A DNA stretch of 64,000 bases from Mesorhizobium onobrychidis (GCF_024707545.1 NZ_CP062229.1:2337501-2401500); one strand, 5' to 3'. Shown: positions 36,047-46,353, counted from the stretch's first letter. The notes: generated from the letters alone by a model not told the origin. Numbers and translations: made by a program.

Positions 36047-36666
36047 TCGTCTGGTCGGGGCTGCTGAAGACGGTCGCGGCCATCGTGCTGTCGCCGCTCA
36101 CCGGCTTCGTGCTGGCTCTGGTGCTGATACTCACCGTCTCCTGGATTTTCGTGCGACAGACGCCGTTCGCGGTCGACAATACCTTCCGCACCCTGCAATT
36201 CGTGTCGGCGTCGCTCTATTCGCTCGGCCATGGCGGCAATGATGCGCAGAAGACGATGGGCATCATCGCGGTGCTGCTCTACTCGCAGGGCATGCTCGGG
36301 GGCGAGTTCTACGTGCCCTTCTGGGTGGTGATCACCTGCCAGGCAATGCTGGCGCTAGGCACGCTGTTTGGCGGCTGGCGGATCGTCCACACGATGGGCT
36401 CGAAGATCACACGGCTCAATCCGATGCAGGGTTTCTGCGCAGAGACCGGCGGCGCGATCACGCTGTTCGGCGCGACCTGGCTCGGCATCCCGGTCTCCAC
36501 CACGCACACCATTACCGGCGCGATCGTCGGCGTCGGCGCGGCACGGCGCATCTCTGCCGTCCGCTGGGGCATAGCCGGCTCGATCGTGATCGCCTGGGTC
36601 ATCACCATGCCCTCTACGGCGCTGATTTCTGATTGCTGTTATGGAATCGTGGCACTCTTCAGTTAA
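36035..36666 (+). pseudogene. C-terminal fragment of a PiT inorganic phosphate transporter
   Basis: An open frame of about 210 residues from NVAIVWSGLLKTVAAIVLSP to the stop. It carries the second PiT signature SLGHGGNDAQKTMGIIAVLL and the GIPVSTTHTITGAIVG motif, with about five membrane segments. The N-terminal half with the first signature is absent. The upstream open stretch (from 35974) is antisense to the Nudix gene. Unlikely to work alone. Confidence 0.85.
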
Positions 36667-37039
36667 TGCGGAGCCCGGAAGTTTGACTGACGATCGCGAA
36701 GGTCGACTGCTGCCGTTGCGCCAAGATCAGTTTCGGAGAAGCGGCCAGAATGTCGCGAAATGGCGCGACCTGCTCGTTCTGGCAGATGAGCCGAACAGCA
36801 GCGTCGCCGCGTGACGTTCGCGACATTCGCATCGCGGCCGCTTCAAACGGCTTGATGTCGCCTTATTTGGTGTTGGAGCAAGCTATCGTGTTAAGATCGC
36901 TGGTCGGCACCGTGCTACCTTTAGGGCAACGCGGCTGCAAGTGCCGGTTCGTACGCATGAGTATACTGCCAAGCTGACCGCAGAAGACAATGCAAAGATT
37001 TTCTTGCCGCCGATTTTCGCAAAAAGCAAGGAGACGTTC
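36667..37039. other. Gene-free stretch before the FecR-type gene
   Basis: 373 bp. It includes a less GC-rich end close to 37000 that may hold the promoter of the FecR/cyclase pair. No gene, repeat family or convincing hairpin was recognised. Confidence 0.4.
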
Positions 37040-37576
37040 ATGAGCGCAAGTGGCCGATATCTCCGGAGCCTGATGGCATGCATGCTTGCCTGTGTCTTCT
37101 GGGTGGATACCGCTTCAGCGCAGTCGAATAACGCCGGCTGTACGTTCGGACTGGTAGCAGGTACGTCCCGACAAATTCTGAGATGCCGGGAAGGCCTTAC
37201 CATCATTGCGGAAGATGGCGCTCGTTTTGCACTGGTGGACCGTGATCGAAATGGTAGTGCCGATGCGGTCAGATTACGGCGCAAGGCGCTGTTGCTCGAT
37301 GCTCCAGCCGGCAGGGTCCGGGGTGGCTTCGCTGTCGTCACCCCGCAGGCGATCGCCGCGGTGCGAGGTACAAAATGGGCAGTCGACGTTGCCCGAGGCA
37401 AGACGTCTGTTTTCGTCGTCAAAGGTCGCGTCGCCGTGCAAAGGCCGGCGTCCAATGCTGGCGTAGTCCTCGGGCCGGGCGAAGGCGTCGATGTGGAAGC
37501 CGGAACAGGCACACTGACGGTCAAGCGCTGGCCCGCCGCACGTGTTTCGGCTTTGATGGCCCGTTTCGGTCAATAA
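37040..37576 (+). CDS. Secreted FecR-domain protein
   Basis: A 178-residue protein with a signal peptide (cleavage near DTASAQS) and a FecR-type beta region: GFAVVTPQAIAAVRGTKWAV and TSVFVVKGRVAVQ, GPGEGVDVEAG. Probably periplasmic. AAGGAG precedes the ATG at 37040. The cyclase gene starts 5 bp after its stop, so the two are almost surely one operon, and the FecR protein may feed a signal to the CHASE2 sensor. Confidence 0.85.
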   Translation: MSASGRYLRSLMACMLACVFWVDTASAQSNNAGCTFGLVAGTSRQILRCREGLTIIAEDGARFALVDRDRNGSADAVRLRRKALLLDAPAGRVRGGFAVVTPQAIAAVRGTKWAVDVARGKTSVFVVKGRVAVQRPASNAGVVLGPGEGVDVEAGTGTLTVKRWPAARVSALMARFGQ

Positions 37577-37581
37577 GCTAA

Positions 37582-39447
37582 ATGAGCGGGCGAGCGCTTC
37601 AGACGCTGATCGCGCTCGTTCTGGCGGGTCTTTGGGGGGCCGGCCTTGGCTTTGCGCACTGGCGCGGCAACATGTGGTCCCTCGATCGCGTCGAAGCAAC
37701 GATGACGGATCTTCGAACGCTTGTTCGGGGAACGGCAAAGCCGCCGGAGCTGATTACCATTGTCGCAATAGACGACGAAGCGGTCCGAAACGACGGCCGC
37801 TATCCCCTCAGCCGCGCCACGCTTGCCCGGATTGTCGATACGATAGCTCGCTTTGGGCCGAAAGCCATTGCGGTCGACCTGCTGCTGGTCGATCCCGGGA
37901 AAAAAGGTGATGATGAGGCGCTCGCGCGTTCGCTGCGTGGGACTTCAAGCGTAATCGCTGCTGCAGCGGTCTACTCGGGAGGTAAACAATCGATTGCAGC
38001 CGAGGGCGATGGCCCTCTCGCCCGAGTGCCGAATGCCAAGCGGTTTCTGTGGCCCCTGAAAGCGTTCTCGGATATCGCCGCTGTCGGCGTCGTGAACGTG
38101 GTTACCGACTGGACGGGAACGCCTCGGTTCGTCCCGTTGCTGTTTCGGGCCGGAGATCGGACGGAAGCGTCTTTCTCCCTGCGCGTTGCCGCCATGGCGG
38201 TGGGAGAGGATCCGGGAATTGCGCCCGACTATCTATCTCTGGGCGGACAGCGGATTCGGACGGACATTGGTCACATACTCCCTCTGACATTCTATGGCCC
38301 CCGCGGCACGATCCGCACGATCAGCGCCACGACGGTGCTGGGGGGCCAAGTCGATGGCGGCATTATTCGGGATCGAATTGTTGTGATCGGTGCAACTGCA
38401 ACCGGCACCGGCGATGTTTTCCCGACACCGTTTGATCCCGTGCTCCCAGGCGTCGAGGTCATGTCGACGGCCATTGCCCATCTGATGACCGGCGACGGCA
38501 TAGTGCGAGATCAGTACGTTCGCCTTGCAGATGCCGGCTTTGCAGTGGTGCTGCCAGTGGTTCTTGTGGGGCTGTTGGCATGGCGTCGCAACGCCATCGG
38601 CCTTGCAGCGATCGTCGGCGTGGTTGTGATCTGGTTCGTGGTCAATATGACCGCATTCTCACACCATATCTGGCTGAGCGCGGCGTTGCCGATGGCCGCC
38701 GCCGTTCCGCCAGCTATTTTGTTCGGGGCCGCGCAGCTTTGGTTGGGCAGGAACCAGGCCCAGTATTTCGCCACGCAGAGCGAATTGCTTCAACGAGTTC
38801 AGGCCCCGGGCTTTGCGAGGTGGCTCGCGAAGCATGGCGACTTTCTCCTGGAACCTGTCCGGAGGGACGCCACCATCATATTCATTGACCTGTCCGGTTT
38901 CACCGGACTGAGCGAAACATTGGGGCCGAACGCCACACGCGAACTTTTGAACACGTTCCATGCGTTGGTGGACGAAGAGGTGACAAGCTGCGGTGGCGTT
39001 GTCACGAATTTCATGGGTGACGGAGCCATGATCCTGTTCGGTCTACCGGAAGCAGCGACAGATGATGCCTTCAATGCTGCCCGCTGCTGCGCAGCGCTCT
39101 CCAGCCGTACCAACAACTGGCTCGTCTCGTTGCCCGCATCAACTGCATCTAGGCTCGGCTTCAAGATCGGAGCGCATTACGGAACAATCGTTGCGTCGAG
39201 ACTCGGTGGCAAAGGCCGTCAGCACATCGCGACTACGGGTGATACGGTTAACGTCGCCAGTCGCTTGATGGAGATCGCGGCCGACCAAAATGCCGAAGTC
39301 GCAGTGAGCGACAAAATGCTGCAAGTCGCCGGCCGCGACTGCGAGTTGTTCAAATCTGGTGCTCTAAGAGGACCTGTGGAAGCACAGGTCCGCGGGCGTT
39401 CAGGCTCGCTCGCAATCTGGCTGTGGCAGAGTTCGCAGACGCTGTAG
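37582..39447 (+). CDS. CHASE2-domain adenylate/guanylate cyclase
   Basis: A 621-residue inner-membrane sensor. After an N-terminal membrane segment (residues 7-25) comes a periplasmic CHASE2 domain (ELITIVAIDDEAVRNDGRYP to PGVEVMSTAIAHLM), about three membrane segments (residues ~310-385) and a cytosolic class III cyclase. The metal aspartates are seen in IIFIDLSGFT and NFMGDGAMILFG, and the GDTVNVASRL motif is complete, so it should be active in making cAMP or cGMP. Paired with the FecR-type protein. Confidence 0.92.
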   Translation: MSGRALQTLIALVLAGLWGAGLGFAHWRGNMWSLDRVEATMTDLRTLVRGTAKPPELITIVAIDDEAVRNDGRYPLSRATLARIVDTIARFGPKAIAVDLLLVDPGKKGDDEALARSLRGTSSVIAAAAVYSGGKQSIAAEGDGPLARVPNAKRFLWPLKAFSDIAAVGVVNVVTDWTGTPRFVPLLFRAGDRTEASFSLRVAAMAVGEDPGIAPDYLSLGGQRIRTDIGHILPLTFYGPRGTIRTISATTVLGGQVDGGIIRDRIVVIGATATGTGDVFPTPFDPVLPGVEVMSTAIAHLMTGDGIVRDQYVRLADAGFAVVLPVVLVGLLAWRRNAIGLAAIVGVVVIWFVVNMTAFSHHIWLSAALPMAAAVPPAILFGAAQLWLGRNQAQYFATQSELLQRVQAPGFARWLAKHGDFLLEPVRRDATIIFIDLSGFTGLSETLGPNATRELLNTFHALVDEEVTSCGGVVTNFMGDGAMILFGLPEAATDDAFNAARCCAALSSRTNNWLVSLPASTASRLGFKIGAHYGTIVASRLGGKGRQHIATTGDTVNVASRLMEIAADQNAEVAVSDKMLQVAGRDCELFKSGALRGPVEAQVRGRSGSLAIWLWQSSQTL

Positions 39448-39855
39448 GATACCAGGCCCCGTGAACAATGATGGTACCGGAATGTCTGAATGGCGCCCGT
39501 TTGGCCGCGACACTTCAAATCCTGCCTGAGGCCTCGGCCAACCCGAACGGGAGATTCTGAAAAAATCCGCATTGATGGAAGGCAGCTTCGGGTCATGGGC
39601 GTGAATTCGGCCGGGGGCGAACGAGCTTCCGCTTAGGGTCGTATCAGGCTGTAGCGCGAACGGCAGGTTTGGAGAAATTCAATGAAGGTCGGCAAATGGC
39701 GCGACCAAGCTGTTCCGGCATACGGCTCAAACGGCAACGTTCCACCCAAAGCGGTTGTCTAACCTCGGGTACCAAGCGTCAGATTTTTACCACTAGTTCG
39801 ACCATGATCTTTTCCGAAAACCGGTTTCCGGTTTTCGCTGACGCGGACCTTCGGC
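39448..39855. other. Gene-free stretch with a GATC-type repeat
   Basis: 408 bp between convergent genes. It contains a palindromic half-element at 39803-39837 (CATGATCTTTTCCGAAAACC, then a CCGGTTTTCG arm), related to 42391-42439 and 58272-58312. The rest shows no gene. Confidence 0.6.
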
Positions 39856-40212
39856 CTACTCCAGCCATTCGGTGATGAAGCTGCCGTTTTCGTGGATGTC
39901 GGTGGTTTCCAGCGGACCTGGGCCGAGATTGGTGAATTTGTGCGGCGTGTTCGGCGGCACGATCAGGATCTGGCCAGCCGACGCCTCGATCTGCCGGTCG
40001 CCGACGGTGAACAGCCCGGTGCCGGTGCGGATGATGAAAATCTCGCAATAGGGATGCATGTGCAGCCGCGGGCCGCCGCCGATCTCCGGCAGATAATTGA
40101 AGATCAGGTAGCTATTGGAGCCGTAGGCGCCGCACTGCAGTTCGCCCTGCCAATGGTCGGGGCAGCGGTCAGGCGTCGCGGCCCATTTGTCGCGGTCGAT
40201 GACATGCGCCAT
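39856..40212 (-). CDS. Cupin-domain protein
   Basis: A 118-residue single-domain cupin: HMHPYCEIFIIRTGTGLFTV and PPNTPHKFTNLGPG are the two cupin motifs with metal-binding His and Glu. Likely a small metal-dependent enzyme or sugar-binding protein; substrate unknown. ATG at 40212 (MAHVIDRDKW) lacks a clear Shine-Dalgarno. It diverges from petA. Confidence 0.82.
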   Translation of the reverse strand: MAHVIDRDKWAATPDRCPDHWQGELQCGAYGSNSYLIFNYLPEIGGGPRLHMHPYCEIFIIRTGTGLFTVGDRQIEASAGQILIVPPNTPHKFTNLGPGPLETTDIHENGSFITEWLE

Positions 40213-40514
40213 GGGCCAAGGATAGACCGAGCCCGGCTCTCCTGTCGAGGCAAACGCAGGCGCCGGTTTTGCCGTTGTTTTCCTGTGTCTTCGCCGTCTT
40301 CGTCGCCACGTCGCCCGACGTCGAATTGCGTCCCCGCGACAATCTGCCCTTGTGCCTTCACCCGTCTGGACAAAAACGGGCTTCACGCATAAACCGAACT
40401 CCAAATGCCGGAGGAATTCGCTAGCCTGTTCGCCATGCGCTGTCGGGTTGGCGTGAATGAGCGGGGAACAAGCCTCGGCCACCGGCACGGAAGAGGCGAA
40501 AGGATCAGGCACCC

Positions 40515-41075
40515 GTGAGCGCAACCGACATCCAGGATCCCAACCGTCGTGATTTTCTCTACGTCGCCACCGGCATGGCCGCGGTGGTCGGCGCGGGTGC
40601 CGTCGCCTGGCCGTTCATCGACCAGATGCGCCCGGACGCCTCGACGCTGGCGCTGGCCTCGGTCGAGGTCGACGTCTCCTCGCTGACGCCGGGAATGTCG
40701 CTTGTCGTGAAATGGCGCGGTAAGCCGGTGGTCGTGCGCAACCGCACCGAACAAGAGATGAAGGACGGCGAGGCGGTCAATCTGGCCGAGCTCAAGGATC
40801 CGCTCGCCCGTAACGCCAATCTACCGGCCGATGCTCCGGCGACCGACGCCAACCGCACCATGCCGGGCAAGGAGGCCTGGATGGTGATGGTCCAGGTCTG
40901 CACCCATCTCGGCTGCATTCCGCTCGGCCAGGAAGGCGAGTTCGGCGGCTGGTTCTGCCCGTGCCACGGTTCGGTATACGACACCGCCGGCCGCGTCCGC
41001 GGCGGGCCGGCGCCGGAGAACATGTCGGTGCCGGTGTTCCAGTTCATTTCCGACACCAAGATCCGTATCGGCTGA
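40515..41075 (+). CDS. petA: Ubiquinol-cytochrome c reductase, Rieske iron-sulfur subunit
   Basis: 186 residues with a twin-arginine start ([11 protein letters not shown]) and one membrane anchor. The [2Fe-2S] ligands are Cys129/His131 in CTHLGC and Cys148/His151 in CPCHGS. It passes electrons from ubiquinol to cytochrome c1 in complex III. GTG start. First gene of petABC. Confidence 0.96.
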   Translation: MSATDIQDPNRRDFLYVATGMAAVVGAGAVAWPFIDQMRPDASTLALASVEVDVSSLTPGMSLVVKWRGKPVVVRNRTEQEMKDGEAVNLAELKDPLARNANLPADAPATDANRTMPGKEAWMVMVQVCTHLGCIPLGQEGEFGGWFCPCHGSVYDTAGRVRGGPAPENMSVPVFQFISDTKIRIG

Positions 41076-41093
41076 GGCTAAGGGATATTTTCG

Positions 41094-42392
41094 ATGAGCG
41101 AGGGACACTCGACCTATACGCCCAAGACCGGTATCGGACGCTGGTTCGACGCCCGCATGCCGATGCCGCGGCTGGTTTATGACAGCTTCGTCGCCTATCC
41201 GGTGCCGCGCAACCTCAACTATGCGTGGACCTTCGGCGGCATCCTGGCGACCATGCTGGCGGCGCAGATGCTGACAGGCATCGTGCTGGCCATGCACTAC
41301 GCGGCGGACAGCACTCTCGCCTTCGATTCGGTCGAGAAGATCATGCGCGACGTGAATTCGGGCTGGCTGCTGCGCTACCTGCATTCGAACGGCGCATCGT
41401 TCTTCTTCGTCGCCGTCTACATCCACATCTTCCGCGGCCTCTACTACGGCTCCTACAAGGCGCCGCGCGAGCTTCTGTGGATCCTTGGCTGCATCATCTA
41501 CCTCCTGATGATGGCGACGGGCTTCATGGGCTATGTGCTGCCCTGGGGGCAGATGAGCTTCTGGGGCGCAACCGTCATCACCGGCTTCTTCAGCGCCATC
41601 CCGCTGGTCGGCGAATGGATCCAGCAGCTTTTGCTCGGCGGCTTCGCTGTCGACAACCCGACGCTGAACCGCTTCTTTTCACTGCACTATCTTCTGCCGT
41701 TCATGATCGCCGGCGTCGTCGTGCTGCATATATGGGCGCTGCATGTGGTCGGCCAGTCGAACCCGACCGGCATCGAGGTCAAGTCGAAGACCGACACCGT
41801 CGCCTTCACCCCTTACGCGACTATCAAGGACGCGTTCGGGATGCTCGTGTTCCTGTTCATCTTCGCCTATTTCGTCTTCTACCTGCCGAACTTTCTCGGC
41901 CACCCGGACAACTACATAGTCGCCGACCCGCTGAAGACGCCTGCCCATATCGTGCCGGAATGGTACTTCCTGCCGTTCTACGCGATCCTGCGCGCCATCA
42001 CCTTCAATATCGGGCCGATCAACTCCAAGCTTGGCGGCGTGCTCGCGATGTTCGGCTCCATCGCCATGCTGTTCCTGGTGCCGTGGCTCGACACTTCGAA
42101 AGTGCGCTCGGCGGTCTACCGGCCCTGGTACAAGCTGTTCTTCTGGCTGTTCGTGATCGATGCCGTCCTGCTTGGCTGGCTGGGTTCGCAGCCGGCCGAA
42201 GGCAGCTATGTCTTCATGGCGCAGATGGCGACATTGTTCTACTTCGCCTTCTTCCTGGTCGTGCTGCCGGTGCTTGGCCTGATCGAGACCCCGCGGCGGT
42301 TGCCGAATTCGATCACCGAGGCGGTTCTCGAGAAGAACAAGGCTGGCGGGCATCCGGCTCGCGCGACAGCCGCAGCGGAAACCAAGGGCTGA
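41094..42392 (+). CDS. petB: Cytochrome b of the bc1 complex
   Basis: 432 residues with eight membrane segments. Haem His residues lie in [20 protein letters not shown] and [12 protein letters not shown]; the [13 protein letters not shown] (Qo site) motif is present. It follows petA by 18 bp. Its stop codon is the first part of a palindromic repeat (42391-42439). Confidence 0.97.
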   Translation: MSEGHSTYTPKTGIGRWFDARMPMPRLVYDSFVAYPVPRNLNYAWTFGGILATMLAAQMLTGIVLAMHYAADSTLAFDSVEKIMRDVNSGWLLRYLHSNGASFFFVAVYIHIFRGLYYGSYKAPRELLWILGCIIYLLMMATGFMGYVLPWGQMSFWGATVITGFFSAIPLVGEWIQQLLLGGFAVDNPTLNRFFSLHYLLPFMIAGVVVLHIWALHVVGQSNPTGIEVKSKTDTVAFTPYATIKDAFGMLVFLFIFAYFVFYLPNFLGHPDNYIVADPLKTPAHIVPEWYFLPFYAILRAITFNIGPINSKLGGVLAMFGSIAMLFLVPWLDTSKVRSAVYRPWYKLFFWLFVIDAVLLGWLGSQPAEGSYVFMAQMATLFYFAFFLVVLPVLGLIETPRRLPNSITEAVLEKNKAGGHPARATAAAETKG

Positions 42393-42439
42393 GCATGTTG
42401 CCGAAAAGTGGAGACCGGTTTTCGGAAAAGATCATGCTC
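42391..42439. repeat. Palindromic repeat between petB and petC
   Basis: GAGCATG (42391-42397) pairs with CATGCTC (42433-42439), and inner arms CCGAAAA/TTTTCGG pair within. The petB TGA (42390-42392) overlaps the first base. Same family as 39803-39837 and 58272-58312. Confidence 0.85.
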
Positions 42440-42481
42440 GAGACGACGACGGCGCGGCAGAGAATCTCAAGGGGATTTGGC

Positions 42482-43354
42482 ATGAAGAAGATTCTCACCT
42501 CGCTGGCGCTGCTCGGCCTTGTGTTGGCAGGCACTGGGGCCGCGACCACTGGGGCCACCGCCCAGGAGGAGGCGCACAACGAAGCCGCGCCGACGCATTT
42601 CCCGATACACGAGCCGAAGGAGATGGACTGGAGCTTCGCCGGGCCGTTCGGCACCTACGACAAGGCGCAGTTGCAGCGCGGGCTGAAGGTCTACAAGGAA
42701 GTCTGCGCGGCCTGCCATTCGATGAAATTGGTGGCGTTCCGCACACTGGAAGACCTTGGCTATTCAGAAGCGCAGGTCAAGGCGCTGGCGGCCGAGTACA
42801 CGATCAATGACGGTCCCAACGATGCCGGCGACATGTTCGATCGTCCCGCTATACCGTCCGACCATTTCCCGGCGCCGTTCCCCAACGATCAGGCAGCAGC
42901 GGCCGCCAATGGCGGCGCTGCCCCGCCCGACATGTCGCTGCTGGCCAAGGCGCGCGGCGTCGAGCGCGGTTTTCCGCGTTTCGTCTTCGACATCTTCACG
43001 CAATACGCCCAGGGCGGTCCCGACTATATCCACTCGCTGCTGACCGGCTATGACGAGCAGCCGCCGGCGGGCATGGAGATACCGGAAGGCACCCACTACA
43101 ACCCGTACTTCATAGCCGGCGTGTCGCTGACGATGCCCAACCCGCTCTCCGACGATCAAGTGACCTATGACGACGGCGCGCCGCAGACGGTCGACCAGTA
43201 CTCCCGCGACGTGTCGGCGTTCCTGATGTGGGCAGCCGAGCCGCATCTGGAAGCCCGCAAGAAGACCGGCTTTCGCGTGCTGGTCTTCCTGTTGCTGTTC
43301 GGCGCGCTGGTCTATCTGACCAAGCGCAAGGTGTGGGCCGGCGTGGCGCACTGA
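42482..43354 (+). CDS. petC: Cytochrome c1 of the bc1 complex
   Basis: 290 residues: signal peptide ending near ATAQEE, haem motif CAACH at residues 75-79, later [14 protein letters not shown] typical of c1, and a C-terminal anchor [14 protein letters not shown]. It receives electrons from the Rieske protein. ATG at 42482 follows AAGGGGATTTGG. Ends in a terminator at 43377. Confidence 0.95.
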   Translation: MKKILTSLALLGLVLAGTGAATTGATAQEEAHNEAAPTHFPIHEPKEMDWSFAGPFGTYDKAQLQRGLKVYKEVCAACHSMKLVAFRTLEDLGYSEAQVKALAAEYTINDGPNDAGDMFDRPAIPSDHFPAPFPNDQAAAAANGGAAPPDMSLLAKARGVERGFPRFVFDIFTQYAQGGPDYIHSLLTGYDEQPPAGMEIPEGTHYNPYFIAGVSLTMPNPLSDDQVTYDDGAPQTVDQYSRDVSAFLMWAAEPHLEARKKTGFRVLVFLLLFGALVYLTKRKVWAGVAH

Positions 43355-43376
43355 ACCACGAAAAGCCACGAGATCG

Positions 43377-43401
43377 AAAGGGCGTCGAAAGGCGCCCTTT
43401 T
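43377..43401 (+). terminator. Terminator of petABC
   Basis: AAAGGGCG/CGCCCTTT, an 8-bp stem with an 8-nt loop followed by TTTTG, 22 bp after the petC stop. Confidence 0.82.
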
Positions 43402-43565
43402 GCACTTCTGAACACCGCCTCCAAAGACGCCGGCTCCAGTCCTTTGCCGGACAATTTTCTTCCAGGCGCCACATCGCGGTAGCCGTCATCGGTCGCGCCG
43501 GGTTACGATCGGCCAAAATTCCATTTCGCGTCTTCAAGTCGAACGAACGCCCGGAGAGCAGCCCC

Positions 43566-44111
43566 ATGAAACCTTCGCTCGAAGACACGCTGCTTGCCGC
43601 GATCCGCACCATTCCGGACTATCCCAAGCCGGGCATCCTGTTTCGCGACATCACCACGCTGCTCGGCAACGCGCGCGCCTTCCGCCGCGCCATCGACGAG
43701 CTGGTGCATCCCTATGCCGGCCAGAAGATCGACAAGATCGCCGGCATCGAGGCGCGCGGCTTCATTCTTGGCGGCGCCGTCGCCCACCAGCTCTCGGCCG
43801 GCTTCGTGCCGATCCGCAAGAAGGGCAAGCTGCCTTACGAAACGGTGCGCGTCGCCTACAGCCTCGAATACGGGCTGGACGAGATGGAGATGCACAGGGA
43901 TGGCGTGTCTCCGGGCGAAAAGGTGATCCTGGTCGACGACCTGATCGCCACCGGCGGCACCGCCGCGGCGGCGGTCGAGCTGTTGCGGCAGATCGGCGCC
44001 GACATCCTCGCCGCCTGCTTCGTCATCGACCTGCCGGACCTCGGCGGCCGCGACAAGCTCGAAGCACTCGGCGTGCCGGTCAGGACGCTGATCGGATTTG
44101 AAGGGCATTGA
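43566..44111 (+). CDS. apt: Adenine phosphoribosyltransferase
   Basis: 181 residues converting adenine plus PRPP to AMP in purine salvage. The PRPP motif is [34 protein letters not shown] is the family's adenine-site stretch. Normal length. GGAGAGCAGCCCC precedes the ATG. Confidence 0.96.
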   Translation: MKPSLEDTLLAAIRTIPDYPKPGILFRDITTLLGNARAFRRAIDELVHPYAGQKIDKIAGIEARGFILGGAVAHQLSAGFVPIRKKGKLPYETVRVAYSLEYGLDEMEMHRDGVSPGEKVILVDDLIATGGTAAAAVELLRQIGADILAACFVIDLPDLGGRDKLEALGVPVRTLIGFEGH

Positions 44112-44121
44112 GGCGCGCACT

Positions 44122-44268
44122 GCCTTCTCCCCTTGTGGGAGAAGGTGGATCGGCGCGCAGCGCCGAGACGGATGAGGGGTGTTGCACGGAGTGCCGCAGT
44201 GCCAAGCTGGAACACCCCTCATCCGACCGAGCTTCGCTCGGCCACCTTCTCCCACAGGGGGAGAAGGA
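44122..44268. repeat. About 147-bp palindromic mosaic element, copy 2
   Basis: Inverted-orientation homologue of 17151-17300, differing at few positions. Its outer arms CCTTCTCCCC and GGGGGAGAAGG face each other, with inner hairpins such as GCTTCGCTCGGCC. It lies between convergent apt and the MaoC-type gene. Confidence 0.9.
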
Positions 44269-44273
44269 AGAAA

Positions 44274-44744
44274 CTACCCCATCTTCACCAGCACGGCACT
44301 TTCGAACTCGATGACCTTGTCGCCGGTCGAATCGAAAGCCTCCGAGCGCAGCGTCAGCAGCCGCCAGCCAGGCCGTGACATGATGGGGCGGTGGGCAAGC
44401 GCGGTGCGGGTGAAGGTCACCGTTTCTCCGGCATAGACGGGCTTCAGCCATTTGAGGTTCTTGAAGCCGGGCGAGGGGCCGAATTCGGGCGCCGGTCCAG
44501 CGCCGGCCCAGCGGGTGCCCCCGGCCTCCACGCCGGTCTCGAGGTTCAATTTCATCCAGGTTGCAGCTGTGTGCCAGCCCGACGCGCACAGGCCGCCGAA
44601 CACGCTCTTCTTCGCCGCCTCTTCGTCGAGATGGAATATCTGCGGATCGTATTTCCTGGCGAACGCCTTGATCGCCTCGGGTTCGAATGTATGCGAACCG
44701 AGCGTGACGGTGACGCCGATGCAGAAGAACTCGTCCAATGTCAT
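44274..44744 (-). CDS. MaoC-like hydratase/dehydratase, second of pair
   Basis: A 156-residue hot-dog-fold protein: FARKYDPQIFHLDEEAAKKS is the MaoC hydratase motif with catalytic Asp and His, followed by FGGLCASGWHTAATW. Predicted (R)-specific enoyl-CoA hydratase-like or related activity; substrate unknown. Its ATG overlaps the stop of the preceding MaoC gene by 4 bp. Confidence 0.87.
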   Translation of the reverse strand: MTLDEFFCIGVTVTLGSHTFEPEAIKAFARKYDPQIFHLDEEAAKKSVFGGLCASGWHTAATWMKLNLETGVEAGGTRWAGAGPAPEFGPSPGFKNLKWLKPVYAGETVTFTRTALAHRPIMSRPGWRLLTLRSEAFDSTGDKVIEFESAVLVKMG

Positions 44745-45211
44745 GAGGGGCCTTGTGCGGCATCACGGGCGAGGAACATGACGGTGTTCTCGAGTTCGAA
44801 GACGCCTTCGCCACGCTGGTTGAAAAGCTCGCTGCGCATGGTGACGAGGCCGAGCTGGGGCTTGGACCTGGACAGGCGCTTGGCAAGGACGGTGGTGTTG
44901 CCGCTCAAGATGTCGCCGGCCAGCACCGGCTTCTTCCACCGGACCTGGTCAACGCCGGGGGCGCCTTGCGAGGTCGAGTCCAGCAGGAAGGCATCGCACA
45001 GCATGCGCATGAACATCGCGCAGGTGTGCCAGCCGGAGGCCGCCAGCCCGCCAAGGATGCTGGCCTTGCCCGCCGCCTCGTCGAGATGCATCGGCTGCGC
45101 ATCGAACTCTTGCGCGAATTCGATGATCTCGGCCGCACTCACCAGCTTCGTGCCGAGGTCGAGCGAGGCGCCCTCGACGAAATCCTCATAGGCCCAAGTC
45201 TTTCCGCTCAT
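44741..45211 (-). CDS. MaoC-like hydratase/dehydratase, first of pair
   Basis: 156 residues, homologous to the next gene: FAQEFDAQPMHLDEAAGKAS then LGGLAASGWHTCAMF. Together they may form a heterodimeric hydratase. The ATG at 45211 has GGAAAG before it. A 14-bp direct repeat TCATGGTCTGGAAT at 45209 and 45231 duplicates the start region; an ATG in the second copy opens another frame. Confidence 0.86.
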   Translation of the reverse strand: MSGKTWAYEDFVEGASLDLGTKLVSAAEIIEFAQEFDAQPMHLDEAAGKASILGGLAASGWHTCAMFMRMLCDAFLLDSTSQGAPGVDQVRWKKPVLAGDILSGNTTVLAKRLSRSKPQLGLVTMRSELFNQRGEGVFELENTVMFLARDAAQGPS

Positions 45212-45378
45212 GGTCTGGAATTCTTTCCGGTCATGGTCTGGAATCCGGTTCAAGATTGTACGATCGCCACGGATCGGGTTCCCGGATGCAGGCGGGGCGT
45301 GATTTGGTCAAGTCATTTCTGGTGCGCCAGGCCATCGCGCCCAACGCAACAGCCAACGCGAAAAAAGCTCCGAAGCCT

Positions 45379-46353
45379 CTACAACCAGCCGCGGCGGCGG
45401 AAATACCAGAAGGGCAGGATCGCCGAGAGGATCATCAAGCCGATGGCGAAAGGATAGCCGAAGTTCCAGGTCAGTTCGGGCATGACATTGAAATTCATGC
45501 CGTAGATCGAGGCGACCAGCGTCGGCGGCAGGAAGATGACGGCAGCGACGGAGAAGATCTTGATGATGGCGTTCTGCTCGATCGAGATCATGCCAAGCGT
45601 CGCGTCGAGCAGGAAGTTGATCTTCTGCGACAGGAAGGTGGCGTGGTCGGCGAGCGACAGCACATCGCGCGACAAGGTCTTGATGCGGGCGCGGATGTCC
45701 TTGCTCATCTTGGTCTGGGTCGAGGCGTGGGTGAGGAAGCCGGCGAGCCGCTGCAGCGAGATCAGGCTGTCGCGGATCGACGAGGCGATGTCCTCCTTGC
45801 GGCCGATGGCCTTCAGCAATTCCTGAAAATCGCGGTTGCGTTTGGACGCCTTGGTCGAGCTTGGCTGGAAGATGTCGCGCGAGATCGTCTCGATGTCGCG
45901 GCCGGCGCGCTCCAGAATGTCGGCGAGGCGGTCGACGATCGCCTCCAGCAGGCCGATCAGGATGGTGTCGCCGCTGGTGCAGCCGGTCGCCACCTTCTCG
46001 GCGCGTAGCGGAAAGGTCTTGAAGGCCTTCGGTTCGTGGTAGCGCACGGTGATCAGCCTGTTGCCGGCCAGCACGAAGGTGACCGGCGACATCAAGGGAT
46101 CGTCGGCCTCGGTCTGGGCGGGCAGAATGGCGGTCATGAAATAGGCGCCGTCCTCGACATAGAGGCGGCTCGAAATCTCGATCTCCTCCATCTCCTCGCG
46201 CGTCGGAATGGCAACACCAAGCCAGGCCTCGATGGCCGCTTCCTCTTCCTTTGTCGGGCTCACAAGATCGGCCCAGACGACCTGGTCGCTGTTTGCCAAG
46301 AGATCGTCGGCAAGGCGCAGGCGATCATTGTCCACGACGAATGCCTTGATCAT
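45379..46353 (-). CDS. CorA-family magnesium transporter
   Basis: 324 residues: a cytosolic N-terminal domain and long helix (residues ~130-260), then two C-terminal membrane segments around the YGMNFNVMPEL signature (GMN motif). Imports Mg2+ or related divalent cations. The ATG at 46353 (MIKAFVVDND) follows GGGAGACCC; longer upstream frames are unlikely. Confidence 0.93.
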   Translation of the reverse strand: MIKAFVVDNDRLRLADDLLANSDQVVWADLVSPTKEEEAAIEAWLGVAIPTREEMEEIEISSRLYVEDGAYFMTAILPAQTEADDPLMSPVTFVLAGNRLITVRYHEPKAFKTFPLRAEKVATGCTSGDTILIGLLEAIVDRLADILERAGRDIETISRDIFQPSSTKASKRNRDFQELLKAIGRKEDIASSIRDSLISLQRLAGFLTHASTQTKMSKDIRARIKTLSRDVLSLADHATFLSQKINFLLDATLGMISIEQNAIIKIFSVAAVIFLPPTLVASIYGMNFNVMPELTWNFGYPFAIGLMILSAILPFWYFRRRGWL

